Shown here: positions 1 to 9,878 of the stretch, piece by piece | How positions within the stretch are numbered: position 1 is the first letter of the stretch | How the letters are laid out: each line of letters begins with the position of its first letter | Assembly (NCBI GenBank): GCA_020524245.1 | Contig: JAIVLN010000006.1 | Coordinates: 62,001-126,000, forward strand | DNA length: 64,000 nucleotides | Direction: 5' to 3' | DNA from: Rossellomorea aquimaris | GTDB lineage: Bacteria; Bacillota; Bacilli; Bacillales; Fictibacillaceae | The notes under the pieces: model-generated | What the model was told of the DNA's origin: nothing | The model's input: only the letters and a program-made list of their open reading frames with translations | The model's database searches: none | Position numbers and translations under genes: made by a program

Positions 1-1
1 T

Positions 2-655
2 GTCGGTATGAAGTTCATCTATTCCAACACAGATTTTACGTTTTGGCAGTACCTGCATGTTAGCACGTATTTGATTTTTATGCTTAACTTCCTAATCGTA
101 ATCATTGCAGGAGATATCGTATCGAGTGAATTCGCTCAAGGTACGGTGAAAATGCTGCTGACGAGGCCTGTGAACCGACTGAAAATCCTACACGCGAAAT
201 ACATAACGGTCGTGAGTTCGGTCTTCTATGTCGTGACGATCCACTTGCTGTTCGCGATCTTTTTCGGGCTCCTATTCTTTTTTCCAACTTTAATGGACAT
301 AGAGGATGGCATATTCATGAAGATCGTGTTAAAAACGCTATTCGGTACGCTTGAAATGATCATTATCGCTTCCTTTACGATGATGCTTTCTGTATTGTCC
401 AGAAGCAGTCTGTTTTCTGTCGCATTTTCGATCTTCTTTCTCATGTCGATTAAAATATTGCTAGCAGTCATGAATCACTTTCAGGTTGTACAGTTCAAAT
501 ACGTTCTGTTTGCCAACACGAATCTATCTCAGTACTTTTACGGTGAACCGATGTTTTACGGGATGACATTGAACTTTTCAATCTGGAACATCGTCATTCA
601 TATGGTTTTCTTTTATGTTCTATCCGCACTTGTTTTTACGAAAAGGGATGTGTGA
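2..655 (+). CDS. ABC-2 type transporter permease, 5' end outside window
   Basis: This is the membrane subunit of an ABC transporter of the ABC-2 class. The reading frame is open to the left edge (first Met at 8), and the usual N-terminal membrane helix and external loop are missing, so the gene starts upstream of the window. About five hydrophobic segments are visible. After the first comes the cytoplasmic stretch with SSEFAQGTVKMLLTRPVNR, a pattern typical of ABC-2 permeases that couple to an ATPase. The protein ends in the usual short basic tail (FTKRDV). The ATPase partner is presumably just upstream. The substrate cannot be told. The gene is closed by a strong terminator. Confidence 0.8.
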   Translation, partial: VGMKFIYSNTDFTFWQYLHVSTYLIFMLNFLIVIIAGDIVSSEFAQGTVKMLLTRPVNRLKILHAKYITVVSSVFYVVTIHLLFAIFFGLLFFFPTLMDIEDGIFMKIVLKTLFGTLEMIIIASFTMMLSVLSRSSLFSVAFSIFFLMSIKILLAVMNHFQVVQFKYVLFANTNLSQYFYGEPMFYGMTLNFSIWNIVIHMVFFYVLSALVFTKRDV

Positions 656-660
656 GGGGG

Positions 661-697
661 CGGTTCTTTTGCCATTTTGCAGAAGGGCCGTCTTTTT
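661..697 (+). terminator. Rho-independent terminator after the ABC permease
   Basis: A 12-bp stem (arms 661-672 and 679-690, several G-U pairs) with a 6-base loop is followed by a T run. Confidence 0.8.
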
Positions 698-772
698 GCG
701 TCTGTTCTTAAACCCTATCCAGGCCGAATAAACTAATCGTAACAACTTCATAAGAAGGATAGGGGTGGCATC

Positions 773-1480
773 ATGTTTTCGGTTACCGAAATGCGTACGT
801 TCGAGTTGTTCTCTGTTTCGCATATCACCGTGCTCTTGATGTTCTTGGCTGTATCCTTTTTCATAATTACATTCAGGAAGCACCTCAAACCCCACAAGTC
901 CAAAATCAAATGGACGTTATTCACGATATTAGTCTTGAGCGAAGTGTCCGGACAAATTTGGACCGTGGCGACAGGTCAATGGGAATATGCTAGCTTACCT
1001 TTACACCTCTGTTCCATCAGTACTTTCATCGCCCTTTATATATTCTTAAAACCAAGTAAAAAAGCGTTCTATTTCTTGTTTTTCACAGGGCTGATTCCGC
1101 CATTCTTAAGCATTCTGACACCTGAAGTGTTTTACCAATTTCCTCATTTCCGCTTTCTCAAATACTTTCTCCATCACGCAGCCATCACATGGGCGGTTAT
1201 ATATTTTATCGTGTATGAAGGGTATCGAGTGCCAAGGAAAGCAATCTGGTCCGGTTTTCTTCTTATAAACGCCATCGCTGTTCCGATCTTCTTCCTTAAT
1301 CTTCTGTTAGACACCAACTTCTTCTACTTAGCCAACTCAACCGAATCTGAAACGATCTTGTCCTTTTTCGGATCCGGCGTCTTGTACTATATCAATCTTG
1401 AAATCGCGGCGGTAATTGTCTTTTTCATCACGTATATTCCGATGGAAGTGCTGTTGAGGAAAGAGAGGAAAAGGGCATAA
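773..1480 (+). CDS. YwaF/TIGR02206-type integral membrane protein
   Basis: A 235-residue polytopic membrane protein with about seven hydrophobic segments spread over its whole length. The conserved-looking stretch QIWTVATGQWEYASLPLHLCSIS (read here in two parts) near residues 62-85 and the overall length fit the YwaF/TIGR02206 family, found in many Bacillaceae and of unknown function. The start at 773 follows AGGATAGGGGTGG. It stands alone between two terminators. No catalytic motif is evident, so only the family and membrane location are claimed. Confidence 0.75.
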   Translation: MFSVTEMRTFELFSVSHITVLLMFLAVSFFIITFRKHLKPHKSKIKWTLFTILVLSEVSGQIWTVATGQWEYASLPLHLCSISTFIALYIFLKPSKKAFYFLFFTGLIPPFLSILTPEVFYQFPHFRFLKYFLHHAAITWAVIYFIVYEGYRVPRKAIWSGFLLINAIAVPIFFLNLLLDTNFFYLANSTESETILSFFGSGVLYYINLEIAAVIVFFITYIPMEVLLRKERKRA

Positions 1481-1485
1481 TAAAA

Positions 1486-1518
1486 ACGGTTCTCCTGCTG
1501 ATGAAGCAAGAGAACCGT
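1486..1518 (-). terminator. Terminator of the sodium symporter gene
   Basis: A 14-bp near-perfect stem (arms 1486-1499 and 1505-1518) has a T run on the minus strand (TTTTTATTA), placed just past the stop of the minus-strand symporter gene. It may also stop the converging plus-strand gene. Confidence 0.8.
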
Positions 1519-1525
1519 CCCCTAA

Positions 1526-2887
1526 TTAAAACGTCAGGAATCCTAAAACGGAAGCCATAACAATAATGATCAACACTGGAGCGACCAGTCTTAAGGACCA
1601 AATCCAAAGCATTCCCCAAAGACCGCCTTCACGAAGTCCACCGATTTCAAGAGACTTCTGCTTGCCAAGTGCCCATCCTACGAATAGAGCAGTTAACAAT
1701 CCACCGAGTGGGAGAAGGATGTTAGATGCCAGGTAATCCACAGCATCGAAGAATCCTAGACCGAAGATTGTGAATCCACCCCATGCTCCAAGGGAAAGGG
1801 ATGATGGAATTCCGAACAAGAAGATGATTGTTCCGAGAATCCATGTTGCCTTTTTACGAGTCCATTGGAACTTACGCATGAAGTACGCAACTGGTACTTC
1901 TAGGATTGAAATCGCTGATGTTAATGCTGCCATTGAAATCAATAAGAAGAATAGGACTGAGAAGAACTGACCGAATGGCATCATTTCAAATACAGCTGGA
2001 AGTGTGACGAAAATCAATCCTGGTCCAGCACCTGGATCCATACCGAACGCGAAGACCGCCGGGAAGATCGCCAAACCTGCCAATAATGCAAAACCTGTAT
2101 CCGCTAAGCTGACACCAGTCGCTGCAGTCGGTAGGTTCACGTTTTTCGGTACATAACTACCGTACGTAATCATGGTACCCATCCCTAAGCTGAGGGAGAA
2201 GAACGCGTGACCTAATGCAACTAGAATTGCATTGGCATCCAATGCTGAGAAATCAGGTGATAGTAGGAAGGAAACCCCTTCTCCTGCACCAGGAAGTGTG
2301 ACAGCTCGGATAACCAATACAACCAAAAGGACAGCTAGTGTCGGCATCAAGATTTTATTCCATTTCTCAATACCTTCCTTAATCCCTCTTACAACAACGA
2401 TGATGACGATTGCCATAAATAACGTCTGCCATAAAATCGGACTGAGAGCGTTTCCGATGAACCCACCGAAAGCGTCACCCATCTGATCAGCAGGGATAGC
2501 GAGGAGATCCCCACTCATTGCTTTAGTCGTATACGATAATGCCCAACCTGCAACGACTCCATAGAAAGAAAGAATAAGAAATGCGGCTGCTACGCCAAAA
2601 ATACCGGTGATAAACCATGGTTTACCAGGTGTCAGCTGTTGGAAAGAACCAACGGCATCCTTTTGTGTGTTTCGACCTACTGCAAATTCTGCGAGCATGA
2701 TCGGAATACCGATGAGGGCGATACAGATTAGATAAACGATAATAAATGCGGCTCCCCCATTTTCCCCCGTAATGTAAGGGAACTTCCAAATGTTCCCTAA
2801 CCCGATTGCGGAACCCATCGAAGCTAGCATAAAGCCAGTACGCGACTTCCACTGTTCACGGGCTTGTTGCTCCAACCCTTGACTCAT
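1526..2887 (-). CDS. Sodium:neurotransmitter symporter (SNF/NSS) family transporter
   Basis: A 453-residue secondary transporter of the NSS/SNF family (LeuT fold), which couples sodium entry to uptake of an amino acid or related solute. The N-terminal motif RTGFMLASMGSAIGLGNIWKF (residues about 16-36, quoted as recognised family signature) carries the unwound TM1 sodium/substrate site. About eleven to twelve hydrophobic segments follow. The length is normal for the short bacterial branch (YocR/YhdH-like). The start is preceded by TTAGGGGGTTG on the minus strand. It is transcribed alone, with its own terminator. The substrate cannot be predicted from sequence. Confidence 0.9.
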   Translation of the reverse strand: MSQGLEQQAREQWKSRTGFMLASMGSAIGLGNIWKFPYITGENGGAAFIIVYLICIALIGIPIMLAEFAVGRNTQKDAVGSFQQLTPGKPWFITGIFGVAAAFLILSFYGVVAGWALSYTTKAMSGDLLAIPADQMGDAFGGFIGNALSPILWQTLFMAIVIIVVVRGIKEGIEKWNKILMPTLAVLLVVLVIRAVTLPGAGEGVSFLLSPDFSALDANAILVALGHAFFSLSLGMGTMITYGSYVPKNVNLPTAATGVSLADTGFALLAGLAIFPAVFAFGMDPGAGPGLIFVTLPAVFEMMPFGQFFSVLFFLLISMAALTSAISILEVPVAYFMRKFQWTRKKATWILGTIIFLFGIPSSLSLGAWGGFTIFGLGFFDAVDYLASNILLPLGGLLTALFVGWALGKQKSLEIGGLREGGLWGMLWIWSLRLVAPVLIIIVMASVLGFLTF

Positions 2888-3078
2888 TTAAACAACCCCC
2901 TAAGAAATTAGTAGATTTCTACTATATATAATACATGAACGAGCTAGAAAAATGACATAATTTTCTCATTTTTTCAAAAAATATTTTAGGCGGCACTGTA
3001 CGAAAGCATTTATCGTTCTATTCTAACGCTAGAAACGATATACTTTAGATGGCTTACATAATAGAGGAGGTTATCTTT

Positions 3079-3507
3079 TTGAACGAACAAAACTATCAAA
3101 ACCACCGGAAAATCGATCCGAAGTACCACAAGGCGCTTACGGTTCTCGCACTCATTACGCTCATTTTATCGGTCACCTTCATCATCCAGAATATCGCTGA
3201 TCAATGGTTGCTAAGTCTAGTCGTCTTATTTATGCTGCTTACGCTTCTTTTAGTTGGGGCTATTGTACGGTTATATGCATTGAAGGTTCAGGACCGGGTC
3301 ATCCGTGCTGAGGAAAACTTCCGGCATTACCGCCTGACAGGGAATTTACTAGATTCGGAGCTCACGACTGCGCAGGTGATTGCACTCCGGTTCGCTTCTG
3401 ATGAAGAGTACATGGATTTGGTGGAACGCGCGAAGGCTGAAAAACTTAAGCCAGATGATATTAAAAAAGCCGTTCAAAATTGGCGGGCTGACCATCATCG
3501 CGTATAA
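3079..3507 (+). CDS. DUF6526 family membrane protein
   Basis: A 142-residue protein: a short polar N-terminus (NEQNYQNHRKIDP), two adjacent hydrophobic segments (about residues 18-65), then a soluble tail ending in KKAVQNWRADHHRV. The tail sequence IALRFASDEEYMDLVERA and the ending match my memory of the DUF6526 family, function unknown. The frame is open from ATG 3049, but GAGGAGG at 3064-3070 sits 8 bases before an in-frame TTG at 3079, so TTG is taken as the start. The 191 bases upstream, shared with the divergent symporter gene, hold only presumed promoters. Confidence 0.75.
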   Translation: MNEQNYQNHRKIDPKYHKALTVLALITLILSVTFIIQNIADQWLLSLVVLFMLLTLLLVGAIVRLYALKVQDRVIRAEENFRHYRLTGNLLDSELTTAQVIALRFASDEEYMDLVERAKAEKLKPDDIKKAVQNWRADHHRV

Positions 3508-3523
3508 TTGAAGAGGAAATTTA

Positions 3524-3554
3524 AAACAGCTCATCAAAGGGCTGTTTCTTTTTT
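3524..3554 (+). terminator. Short terminator after DUF6526 gene
   Basis: AAACAGC at 3524-3530 pairs with GCTGTTT at 3541-3547, followed by a T-rich run. Confidence 0.65.
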
Positions 3555-3594
3555 ACACTTAAGTTTTCTTTACATAAATGCTAGGGGGCGAGTC

Positions 3595-4521
3595 ATGAGT
3601 ACGGAAACAATGGTGGATGTAAAAGGTTTAGTGAAACGGTACGGCACCTTTACCGCCGTGAACGGTGTGGAGTTCCAGGTAAAGAAAGGCGAAATCTTCG
3701 GGCTGCTTGGGCCGAATGGCGCCGGGAAAACGACGACAATTGAAATGCTTGTCGGTCTCCGGAAACCGGATGATGGGACGGCAGCACTTGCAGGCTTTGA
3801 CGTCCGGAATCAAGTGAATCAAGTGAAAGAGGTCATCGGTGTTCAGCTTCAATCCACGTCTTTATTTGAACTGTTAAAAGTGGAAGAAATCCTTCACCTG
3901 TATGCGAGCTTCTATCCGAAGAATGTGGACCTCGACGAGTTGATTGGGGACATGCTTTTAACGGAAAAAAGGAAGGACCGAATCAAGGGGCTTTCTGGTG
4001 GACAGAAACAACGACTCGCGATTGCACTCGCGCTCATCCATGACCCTGAGATTGTGTTTTTGGATGAACCGACGACTGGACTCGATCCACAGGCAAGACG
4101 TACGCTCTGGGACATTGTCCTCCGATTGAAGGAACGGGGGAAAACGGTTCTTTTATCGACACATTATATGGATGAAGCCCATGTTCTCTGTGATCGGATC
4201 GGAATTATGGACCAAGGTGAGCTGATTGCGCTCGACACACCAACGAATCTGGTGAAAAAGTTGGACGCGACAAGCACAGTCGAATTCCGTCTGTCCAACC
4301 CACCTGAGAAGGAATGGTTCATGGAGATGGACGGCGTAGAGGAAGTGTCGATCAAAGACACGTTTGTGCAGCTGTTTACGGATAACCTTCAGCTCGCACT
4401 TACATCGCTCATTCAAGTATCGGCTGAACACGATTTGCACATTGAAGACCTACAAACACGTACCGCAACACTCGAGGATGTATTCATCCATATGACAGGG
4501 AGGAGTTTACGAGAATCATGA
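3595..4521 (+). CDS. ABC transporter ATP-binding protein (drug/lipid exporter type)
   Basis: A 308-residue ATPase of a two-gene ABC-2 exporter. Walker A (GPNGAGKTTT) lies near residue 42, the signature LSGGQKQRLAIALAL near 137, Walker B with the catalytic Glu (IVFLDEPTTGLD) near 156, and the switch His in LLSTHYMDEA near 188. The C-terminal ~90 residues form the accessory domain usual in exporters of the CcmA/DrrA class. The open frame extends upstream to 3508, but CTAGGGGGCG just before ATG 3595 sets the start. The stop overlaps the start of the permease gene by four bases (ATGA), showing tight coupling. The substrate is unknown; drugs, peptides or lipids are exported by relatives. Confidence 0.9.
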   Translation: MSTETMVDVKGLVKRYGTFTAVNGVEFQVKKGEIFGLLGPNGAGKTTTIEMLVGLRKPDDGTAALAGFDVRNQVNQVKEVIGVQLQSTSLFELLKVEEILHLYASFYPKNVDLDELIGDMLLTEKRKDRIKGLSGGQKQRLAIALALIHDPEIVFLDEPTTGLDPQARRTLWDIVLRLKERGKTVLLSTHYMDEAHVLCDRIGIMDQGELIALDTPTNLVKKLDATSTVEFRLSNPPEKEWFMEMDGVEEVSIKDTFVQLFTDNLQLALTSLIQVSAEHDLHIEDLQTRTATLEDVFIHMTGRSLRES

Positions 4522-5609
4522 GAGCATATTGGCAGTTAACCGTAGCCCAACTCCGGATCTTTGCGCGGAACAAGCAAGTCATATTCTTTACATTACTCTT
4601 CCCAGTCATCTTGATGCTCGCTTTAGGCTCCTTTGTCGGTGGTGGCAATTCGCTATCCTTGAACGTCGGGATGGTTGACCTGGATGATACCGAAGCATCC
4701 AAAGAGTTGAGAGATTTATTTTACAAGAATGAAGGAATCCAAACCGATCCTTATGAAAAAGTAGAAGCAGGGAAGGATGCCGTTGAAAGTGGCGACATCC
4801 AGCTACTGATCGAGATACCTGAAGGATATGAAGCGAGCTTAGAAGAGGGGAATGATGCCTTCTCTCTTCCGGTCTATTATAATGAGAAAAATTTAACGAC
4901 CGCTGAGCTCGGATTAACGGTCGTGAACGGCATCATTGATCAATACAGCAAACAGCTCGTCGACTATCAACCGGTCGTGACTGTGGAGAAGGTCGGCATC
5001 GAAGCGTTGAATATCCGTTACATCGACTTCCTTGTCCCAGGAATCGTCGCGATGATGATCATGAGCAACAACATGAACGGCGTAGCAGGGCAGATTTCCG
5101 CCTGGCGTGAACGCGGGATATTGCGTCGGATGCAAGGGACTCGCTTGAAAGCATCGACGTTCATCGCTGCACAGATCACAGCGCGTCTAGCATTAAACGG
5201 AACGCAAGCGTTGCTCGTTGTGTTGATTGCGGACCTCATCTTCAACATTAATGTGGTCGGTTCCTGGCTCGCGTTGATCTTCTTTATCGCGTTAGGGACG
5301 CTCGCCTTTATGGCGATCGGCTTCATTATTGCCGGAATTGCGAAGAACCCGGAAAGTGCCGGACCAATTGCGGGGTTTGCTTCATTCCCGATGCTGTTCC
5401 TCGGTGGCGTGTTCTTCCCAATCAGCAACATGCCCGACTGGATTCAGCCGATTGTGAAAATCTTACCGATTGCACATTTAAGCTCTGCCTTACGCGAAAC
5501 GATGAACATAGGAACGTCCATCATGCAGTTAGGAACGGAAACCCTAATCCTTGGCGCATGGCTCGTTGGCGGATTCGCACTTGCAAGCTATGTTTTTAAA
5601 TGGGAATAA
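4518..5609 (+). CDS. ABC-2 type exporter permease
   Basis: A 363-residue membrane partner of the preceding ATPase. The layout is typical: one N-terminal helix (about 20-42), a large external domain of about 130 residues rich in acidic residues, then five helices in the C-terminal half starting near residue 175 (FLVPGIVAMMIMSNNMNG). The cytoplasmic loop WRERGILRRMQGTRLKAS is the expected coupling region. Translation is coupled to the ATPase through an ATGA overlap, and a strong terminator closes the two-gene operon. Confidence 0.88.
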   Translation: MRAYWQLTVAQLRIFARNKQVIFFTLLFPVILMLALGSFVGGGNSLSLNVGMVDLDDTEASKELRDLFYKNEGIQTDPYEKVEAGKDAVESGDIQLLIEIPEGYEASLEEGNDAFSLPVYYNEKNLTTAELGLTVVNGIIDQYSKQLVDYQPVVTVEKVGIEALNIRYIDFLVPGIVAMMIMSNNMNGVAGQISAWRERGILRRMQGTRLKASTFIAAQITARLALNGTQALLVVLIADLIFNINVVGSWLALIFFIALGTLAFMAIGFIIAGIAKNPESAGPIAGFASFPMLFLGGVFFPISNMPDWIQPIVKILPIAHLSSALRETMNIGTSIMQLGTETLILGAWLVGGFALASYVFKWE

Positions 5610-5616
5610 GACGAAG

Positions 5617-5646
5617 ACTGAGTTGAGCGATTCAACTCAGTTTTTT
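5617..5646 (+). terminator. Terminator of the ABC exporter operon
   Basis: ACTGAGTTGA pairs with TCAACTCAGT around a short GCGAT loop, followed by a T run. Confidence 0.85.
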
Positions 5647-5734
5647 AAATGTGTTAGAGTATATGAAAACGGTAAAAAGTAACACTATAGACGTTCTTAT
5701 AAATATGATCTATTAATGGAAAGGAGAGATGGAA

Positions 5735-7204
5735 GTGACAAACGCAGGATGGAACTTTAATAACAGTTACGCACAACTGCCCGAATCCTTCTACTCCAAG
5801 ATAGAACCGAACCCGGTACAAGACCCTAAACTGATTATCTTTAATGGAAAATTAGCAGAACAACTCGGATTAGATAAAGAAGCGCTTCAAGGTGAAGAGG
5901 GACTTGAGGTGTTTGCAGGGAACTCTGTTCCTGAAGGTGCACTACCTCTCGCTCAAGCGTATGCAGGCCACCAATTCGGAAACTTCACGATGTTAGGCGA
6001 TGGACGAGCGATGATGATCGGCGAGCAGATCACACCAGAAGGAAAACGATTCGACATCCAACTGAAAGGATCAGGGCGCACACCATATTCACGAGGAGGA
6101 GACGGACGAGCAGCACTCGGACCGATGCTTCGGGAATACATCATCAGTGAAGCCATGCACGGACTCGGAATCCCAACGACTCGAAGCTTAGTGGTCGTGA
6201 CCACAGGTGAACCGATCTATCGAGAAACGGCATTGCCTGGAGCGATTTTGACTCGAGTCGCATCCAGCCACATTCGTGTCGGAACGTTCCAATACGTAGC
6301 AGGTAAAGGCGATGATGTGGATGAATTGAAAGAACTCGCAGACTATACGATTGACCGCCATTACTCGTATATAAAAGAGGAAGGTCCAGAGCGGTATCTG
6401 ACCTTGCTGAAGGAAGTGATGAAGCGACAAGCTGAATTAATCGCGAAATGGCAGCTCGTTGGATTTATTCACGGCGTCATGAACACAGATAACATGGCAC
6501 TCAGCGGAGAAACTATCGACTACGGACCATGTGCGTTCATGGATACATTCGACCCAGCAACGGTCTTCAGTTCAATTGATACTCAAGGCCGCTACGCATA
6601 TCGCAACCAACCCGCCATCGGAGCATGGAACCTTGCTCGATTCGCAGAAACGCTATTGCCACTCATTCACGAAGACCAGAAAGAAGCAATCAAGCTTGCT
6701 GAAAAAGAACTCGGGTATTTCGCAGACTTCTATTATGCGCACTGGCTCGACGGCATGCGTAAGAAACTTGGTCTATTTAATGAGGAAAAAGAAGACGAAA
6801 AACTATTTGAAGACCTGCTCAAACTCATGCAAGAAAACAAAGCCGACTACACCAACACATTCCTAGCACTAACCTTTGATAAGGAATATGAAGGAACCGA
6901 AGATTTGTTGAAGAGCTCAGAGTACGAAGAGTGGAAAAAACGGTGGCATGAACGACTCGACCAACAAGAGCAATCAAAAGAAGACTCTCAACAATTGATG
7001 AAAGACAACAACCCAGCAGTCATTCCACGAAACCACCGAGTGGAAGAAGCTTTAAAAGCAGCAACAGAACAAGGTGATTTAAAAATCATGGATCAATTAC
7101 TTCAAGTTTTATCAGATCCATACTCTCATAGAACCGAACAAAAAAATTTCAATGGGTTGCCACCTATTTCATATCAAACCTACAAAACCTTTTGTGGCAC
7201 ATAA
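5735..7204 (+). CDS. selO: SelO/YdiU family protein AMPylase (pseudokinase fold)
   Basis: An approximately 489-residue SelO family enzyme. Known members transfer AMP from ATP to Ser/Thr/Tyr residues of target proteins using an inverted kinase-like fold, and are tied to redox stress. Visible motifs: YAGHQFGNF, the nucleotide-binding [21 protein letters not shown] (read in parts) and [23 protein letters not shown] with the metal-binding Asn/Asp. The Bacillus-type ending YKTFCGT keeps the conserved C-terminal Cys. AAGGAG ends only two bases before ATG 5729 but eight before an in-frame GTG at 5735, so GTG is the likelier start. The last ~200 bases are more A/T-rich than the body of the gene and border the AT-rich island downstream. 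Confidence 0.92.
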   Translation: MTNAGWNFNNSYAQLPESFYSKIEPNPVQDPKLIIFNGKLAEQLGLDKEALQGEEGLEVFAGNSVPEGALPLAQAYAGHQFGNFTMLGDGRAMMIGEQITPEGKRFDIQLKGSGRTPYSRGGDGRAALGPMLREYIISEAMHGLGIPTTRSLVVVTTGEPIYRETALPGAILTRVASSHIRVGTFQYVAGKGDDVDELKELADYTIDRHYSYIKEEGPERYLTLLKEVMKRQAELIAKWQLVGFIHGVMNTDNMALSGETIDYGPCAFMDTFDPATVFSSIDTQGRYAYRNQPAIGAWNLARFAETLLPLIHEDQKEAIKLAEKELGYFADFYYAHWLDGMRKKLGLFNEEKEDEKLFEDLLKLMQENKADYTNTFLALTFDKEYEGTEDLLKSSEYEEWKKRWHERLDQQEQSKEDSQQLMKDNNPAVIPRNHRVEEALKAATEQGDLKIMDQLLQVLSDPYSHRTEQKNFNGLPPISYQTYKTFCGT

Positions 7205-7240
7205 TAAATATGGAGAACAATATAAAAATTTTTAGCAAAT

Positions 7241-7286
7241 AAATTAACTGCCCCTAGTGATATTAATAGGGGCAGTTAATTTATTT
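7241..7286 (+). terminator. Strong terminator between selO and the SIR2 gene
   Basis: A 15-bp perfect inverted repeat (arms 7241-7255 and 7268-7282) with a 12-base loop. It sits at the left border of the island and is A/T-symmetrical, so it may work in both directions. Confidence 0.8.
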
Positions 7287-7324
7287 ATAGAACGCATCAG
7301 TGGTATAATATGTAAAAAGGAGGT
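7281..7324 (+). promoter_or_regulatory. Promoter and ribosome site of the SIR2 gene
   Basis: TATAAT at 7304-7309 with TTATTT 17 bases upstream (7281-7286) forms a sigma-A type promoter with a weak -35. A near-perfect AAGGAGGT at 7317-7324 lies six bases before the ATG at 7331. The island therefore has its own start of transcription after the selO terminator. Confidence 0.6.
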
Positions 7325-7330
7325 ATATTT

Positions 7331-9802
7331 ATGAATTTTGAAGACGCTATAAAATATGCTATTGATGGAAAAGCTATTTTATTTGCAGGTGCTGGATTTT
7401 CTACTGAGGCTATTAATCAACTTGATAAACCTTTTAAATGGTCAAAAGAACTTTGTGAACAATTATGTGAAGAATTAAATATTTCCACTTATTATGATCT
7501 AGGTTACCTATCCAGCAGATATATCAAGGAAAAAGGTGCAGATGAACTTATTGCTTTGTTACAAAAAGAATACATTTGTAAAAATTTCACTCAAAGTCAC
7601 TCTGAAATATCGAAATTAAATTGGAAACGTATATATACAACAAATTACGATGATATCATAGAAAAAGCATCAGATAACCTAGGGAAAGCAAAAATCCCAA
7701 TTACACTCGGAATGGATCCTAGTGAATGTAAAAACAAAGATGATTTAGTTATCCATTTAAATGGGTACATCAAAAGTATTTCTAGTGATAAATTACATAA
7801 AGAATTTAAACTATCAAGAGAAAGTTATATTAATGATGATTTTACGGATAGCAAGTGGGCAACACTTTTTAGACATGATTTGGATAGTGCTAAAGCAATA
7901 TTCTTTGTGGGATATTCCTTAAAATATGATATAGATATCCAACGAATTATAAATAAAACTAAAAATCTTAAGGATAAATGCTTTTTTATTACAAGCACAA
8001 ATGAAAATGAAATAACAAGGGATATTATGAGTAGTTTTGGAAGAGTAGAGTCGATTGGCATTACGAACTTTGCAAAACAAATTTCTTCAATTTCAGCTAA
8101 CTATCTTCCAGTAGAATATAAAGAAAAAAACTATTATTCATTTGAGGAATTAAATAAAAAAAATATTACTTTAAATGAAATAACTGATAAAAATATTATA
8201 GATTTGTTGGTTAAAGGCCAGATCAACTTTTCTCACTTATATAATTATGGTGAAGAAGAAGGGAAATATTTTGTTCATCGTTATGAGGTAGAGAGAATTA
8301 TTGAAGATTTAGAAAAATGTTTTAATGTTGCAGTCATTCATTCTCATTTGGGAAATGGTAAAACTGGATTTATATATAGCTTAGGAACATCTTTAATAAA
8401 AAAAGGGGATAAAGTATTTTTATTAAAAAATATTAAAGACACATTTGCAGAGGAATTTGAAAGAATATCTAAATTAAGAGGAAGAAAATATATAATTATT
8501 GAGAATTATAATTTATATATAAAGTATATAAAAATATTCAAATTGTATAGAGATATAAATACCAAATTTATTTTTACGGCAAGAAGTTTTATAAATGATG
8601 TTTTCTATAATAATCTTATTTCATCACTAGATATAGATGAATCAGAGGTTGGTATATACGAATTGAATAAATTGAATAACTTAGAAATCAAATCTCTAAT
8701 AAAACTATTAAATGAGTATCATTTATGGGGGGCTAATGCCAATTTAAATAATAATAGTAAATATAGAATGATAAAGAGTGAGTACAAAGGGAGTTTTCAA
8801 AATATTCTGCTTGGGTTGCTAGAATCTGATAGTATTGCTAATAAATTAAACGAAATTTTAAAAATAATGGAAACTGATACTCTTATAAAAGATATTGTAA
8901 TTATCTCTTTTATTGATAATATATTAAACTTAGACTTGGATCTTGATAATATTATTTATTTGTTAGGCCATGCTCAAATAAGTGCTAGTATAGTAAGAAA
9001 TCCAGAAATAAATGAATTAATTAATATTGAACAAAACTCAATTAACGTAAAATCTTCTATTTTCGCACAATATATTATTAGAAATAAGATTGAAACAAAT
9101 AATATTATTGAACTACTAATAAAATTAATGAAAGCAGCAGATAATAAAGCGTTAGATGAAGAGTATTATAATTTAATGAAACTTTTAGTTTCATTTTCAA
9201 ATTTAAGGCTAGTATTTAACGAGAGTAATATTTCGCAGTTTTCGGACTATATTATTAAGTATTATGAAAATATTAAAAATCTACAATTCAACAGAAAGAA
9301 TCCTTTCTTCTGGTTTCAATATGCAATTGCTAGGCTAGATTTAAAACAGTATGCAGAGGCAAAAATGCATTTTGAAAATGCTTATGCATATGCAGATGAT
9401 AGACCTAATTTTGATAAATTTCAGTTAAACACTCATTATGCACGTTACCTTTTAGAGAAAGAGATTTATGAAGGGAAAGATCATACGTCTGCTCTAGATT
9501 CATTCTTAAAAGCTCATAATTTAATTTATGAAAATAAAAATAAACCCTCTCACTTGCATTATCCATTACGGCATGGGAAACATTATTATGACTTTTATAA
9601 TAAATTTTATTCTAAATTTTCCCCAAGTGAACAAGCGACATTTTTATTATGTTGTCACCAGATTTTAGGTAAAATAGAGGAATATAATACTTCAATTAGA
9701 AAGCAGAATAGACAAAAGCATTATGATGTGGAAGAGGCTGAACAAAAAATCAGATTAGTAATAAGAAATATTCAGAGAAGTGAAAGGATATTACAGCAAT
9801 AA
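7331..9802 (+). CDS. SIR2-domain protein with central P-loop and helical-repeat C-terminus (probable defence effector)
   Basis: An 823-residue multidomain protein. Residues about 10-260 are a SIR2_2-type domain: GAGFS near 19, TTNYDD near 103, HLNG near 141 and FVGYSL near 191, the motifs of NAD-binding SIR2 proteins that in defence systems destroy NAD. A central NTPase-like region has a P-loop GNGKTG near residue 340 and a hydrophobic strand followed by acidic residue (KYIIIENY) near 395. The C-terminal third is helical, with a TPR-like stretch near 660-760. The order effector, P-loop, helical sensor resembles STAND-type immune proteins (Avs-like), but I cannot confirm a STAND fold. The gene is strikingly AT-rich: bases 8881-8940 hold 11 G/C of 60, against 32 of 60 at 6121-6180 in selO. 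This indicates transfer. Confidence 0.8.
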   Translation: MNFEDAIKYAIDGKAILFAGAGFSTEAINQLDKPFKWSKELCEQLCEELNISTYYDLGYLSSRYIKEKGADELIALLQKEYICKNFTQSHSEISKLNWKRIYTTNYDDIIEKASDNLGKAKIPITLGMDPSECKNKDDLVIHLNGYIKSISSDKLHKEFKLSRESYINDDFTDSKWATLFRHDLDSAKAIFFVGYSLKYDIDIQRIINKTKNLKDKCFFITSTNENEITRDIMSSFGRVESIGITNFAKQISSISANYLPVEYKEKNYYSFEELNKKNITLNEITDKNIIDLLVKGQINFSHLYNYGEEEGKYFVHRYEVERIIEDLEKCFNVAVIHSHLGNGKTGFIYSLGTSLIKKGDKVFLLKNIKDTFAEEFERISKLRGRKYIIIENYNLYIKYIKIFKLYRDINTKFIFTARSFINDVFYNNLISSLDIDESEVGIYELNKLNNLEIKSLIKLLNEYHLWGANANLNNNSKYRMIKSEYKGSFQNILLGLLESDSIANKLNEILKIMETDTLIKDIVIISFIDNILNLDLDLDNIIYLLGHAQISASIVRNPEINELINIEQNSINVKSSIFAQYIIRNKIETNNIIELLIKLMKAADNKALDEEYYNLMKLLVSFSNLRLVFNESNISQFSDYIIKYYENIKNLQFNRKNPFFWFQYAIARLDLKQYAEAKMHFENAYAYADDRPNFDKFQLNTHYARYLLEKEIYEGKDHTSALDSFLKAHNLIYENKNKPSHLHYPLRHGKHYYDFYNKFYSKFSPSEQATFLLCCHQILGKIEEYNTSIRKQNRQKHYDVEEAEQKIRLVIRNIQRSERILQQ

Positions 9803-9833
9803 ATAATAATAAATTATTCAAACAGGAAGTTGG

Positions 9834-9878
9834 AACCTATTACTTTGGTATAATTACCAATAATAGGTTTTTTCTTTT
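9834..9878 (+). terminator. Hairpin with T run between the SIR2 and helicase genes
   Basis: AACCTATTA pairs with TAATAGGTT, and inside it TTGGTA pairs with TACCAA around a TAAT loop; a run TTTTTTCTTTT follows. It reads as a terminator or attenuator. The loop contains TATAAT (9849-9854), and the helicase ribosome site starts almost directly after the T run. Confidence 0.75.
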
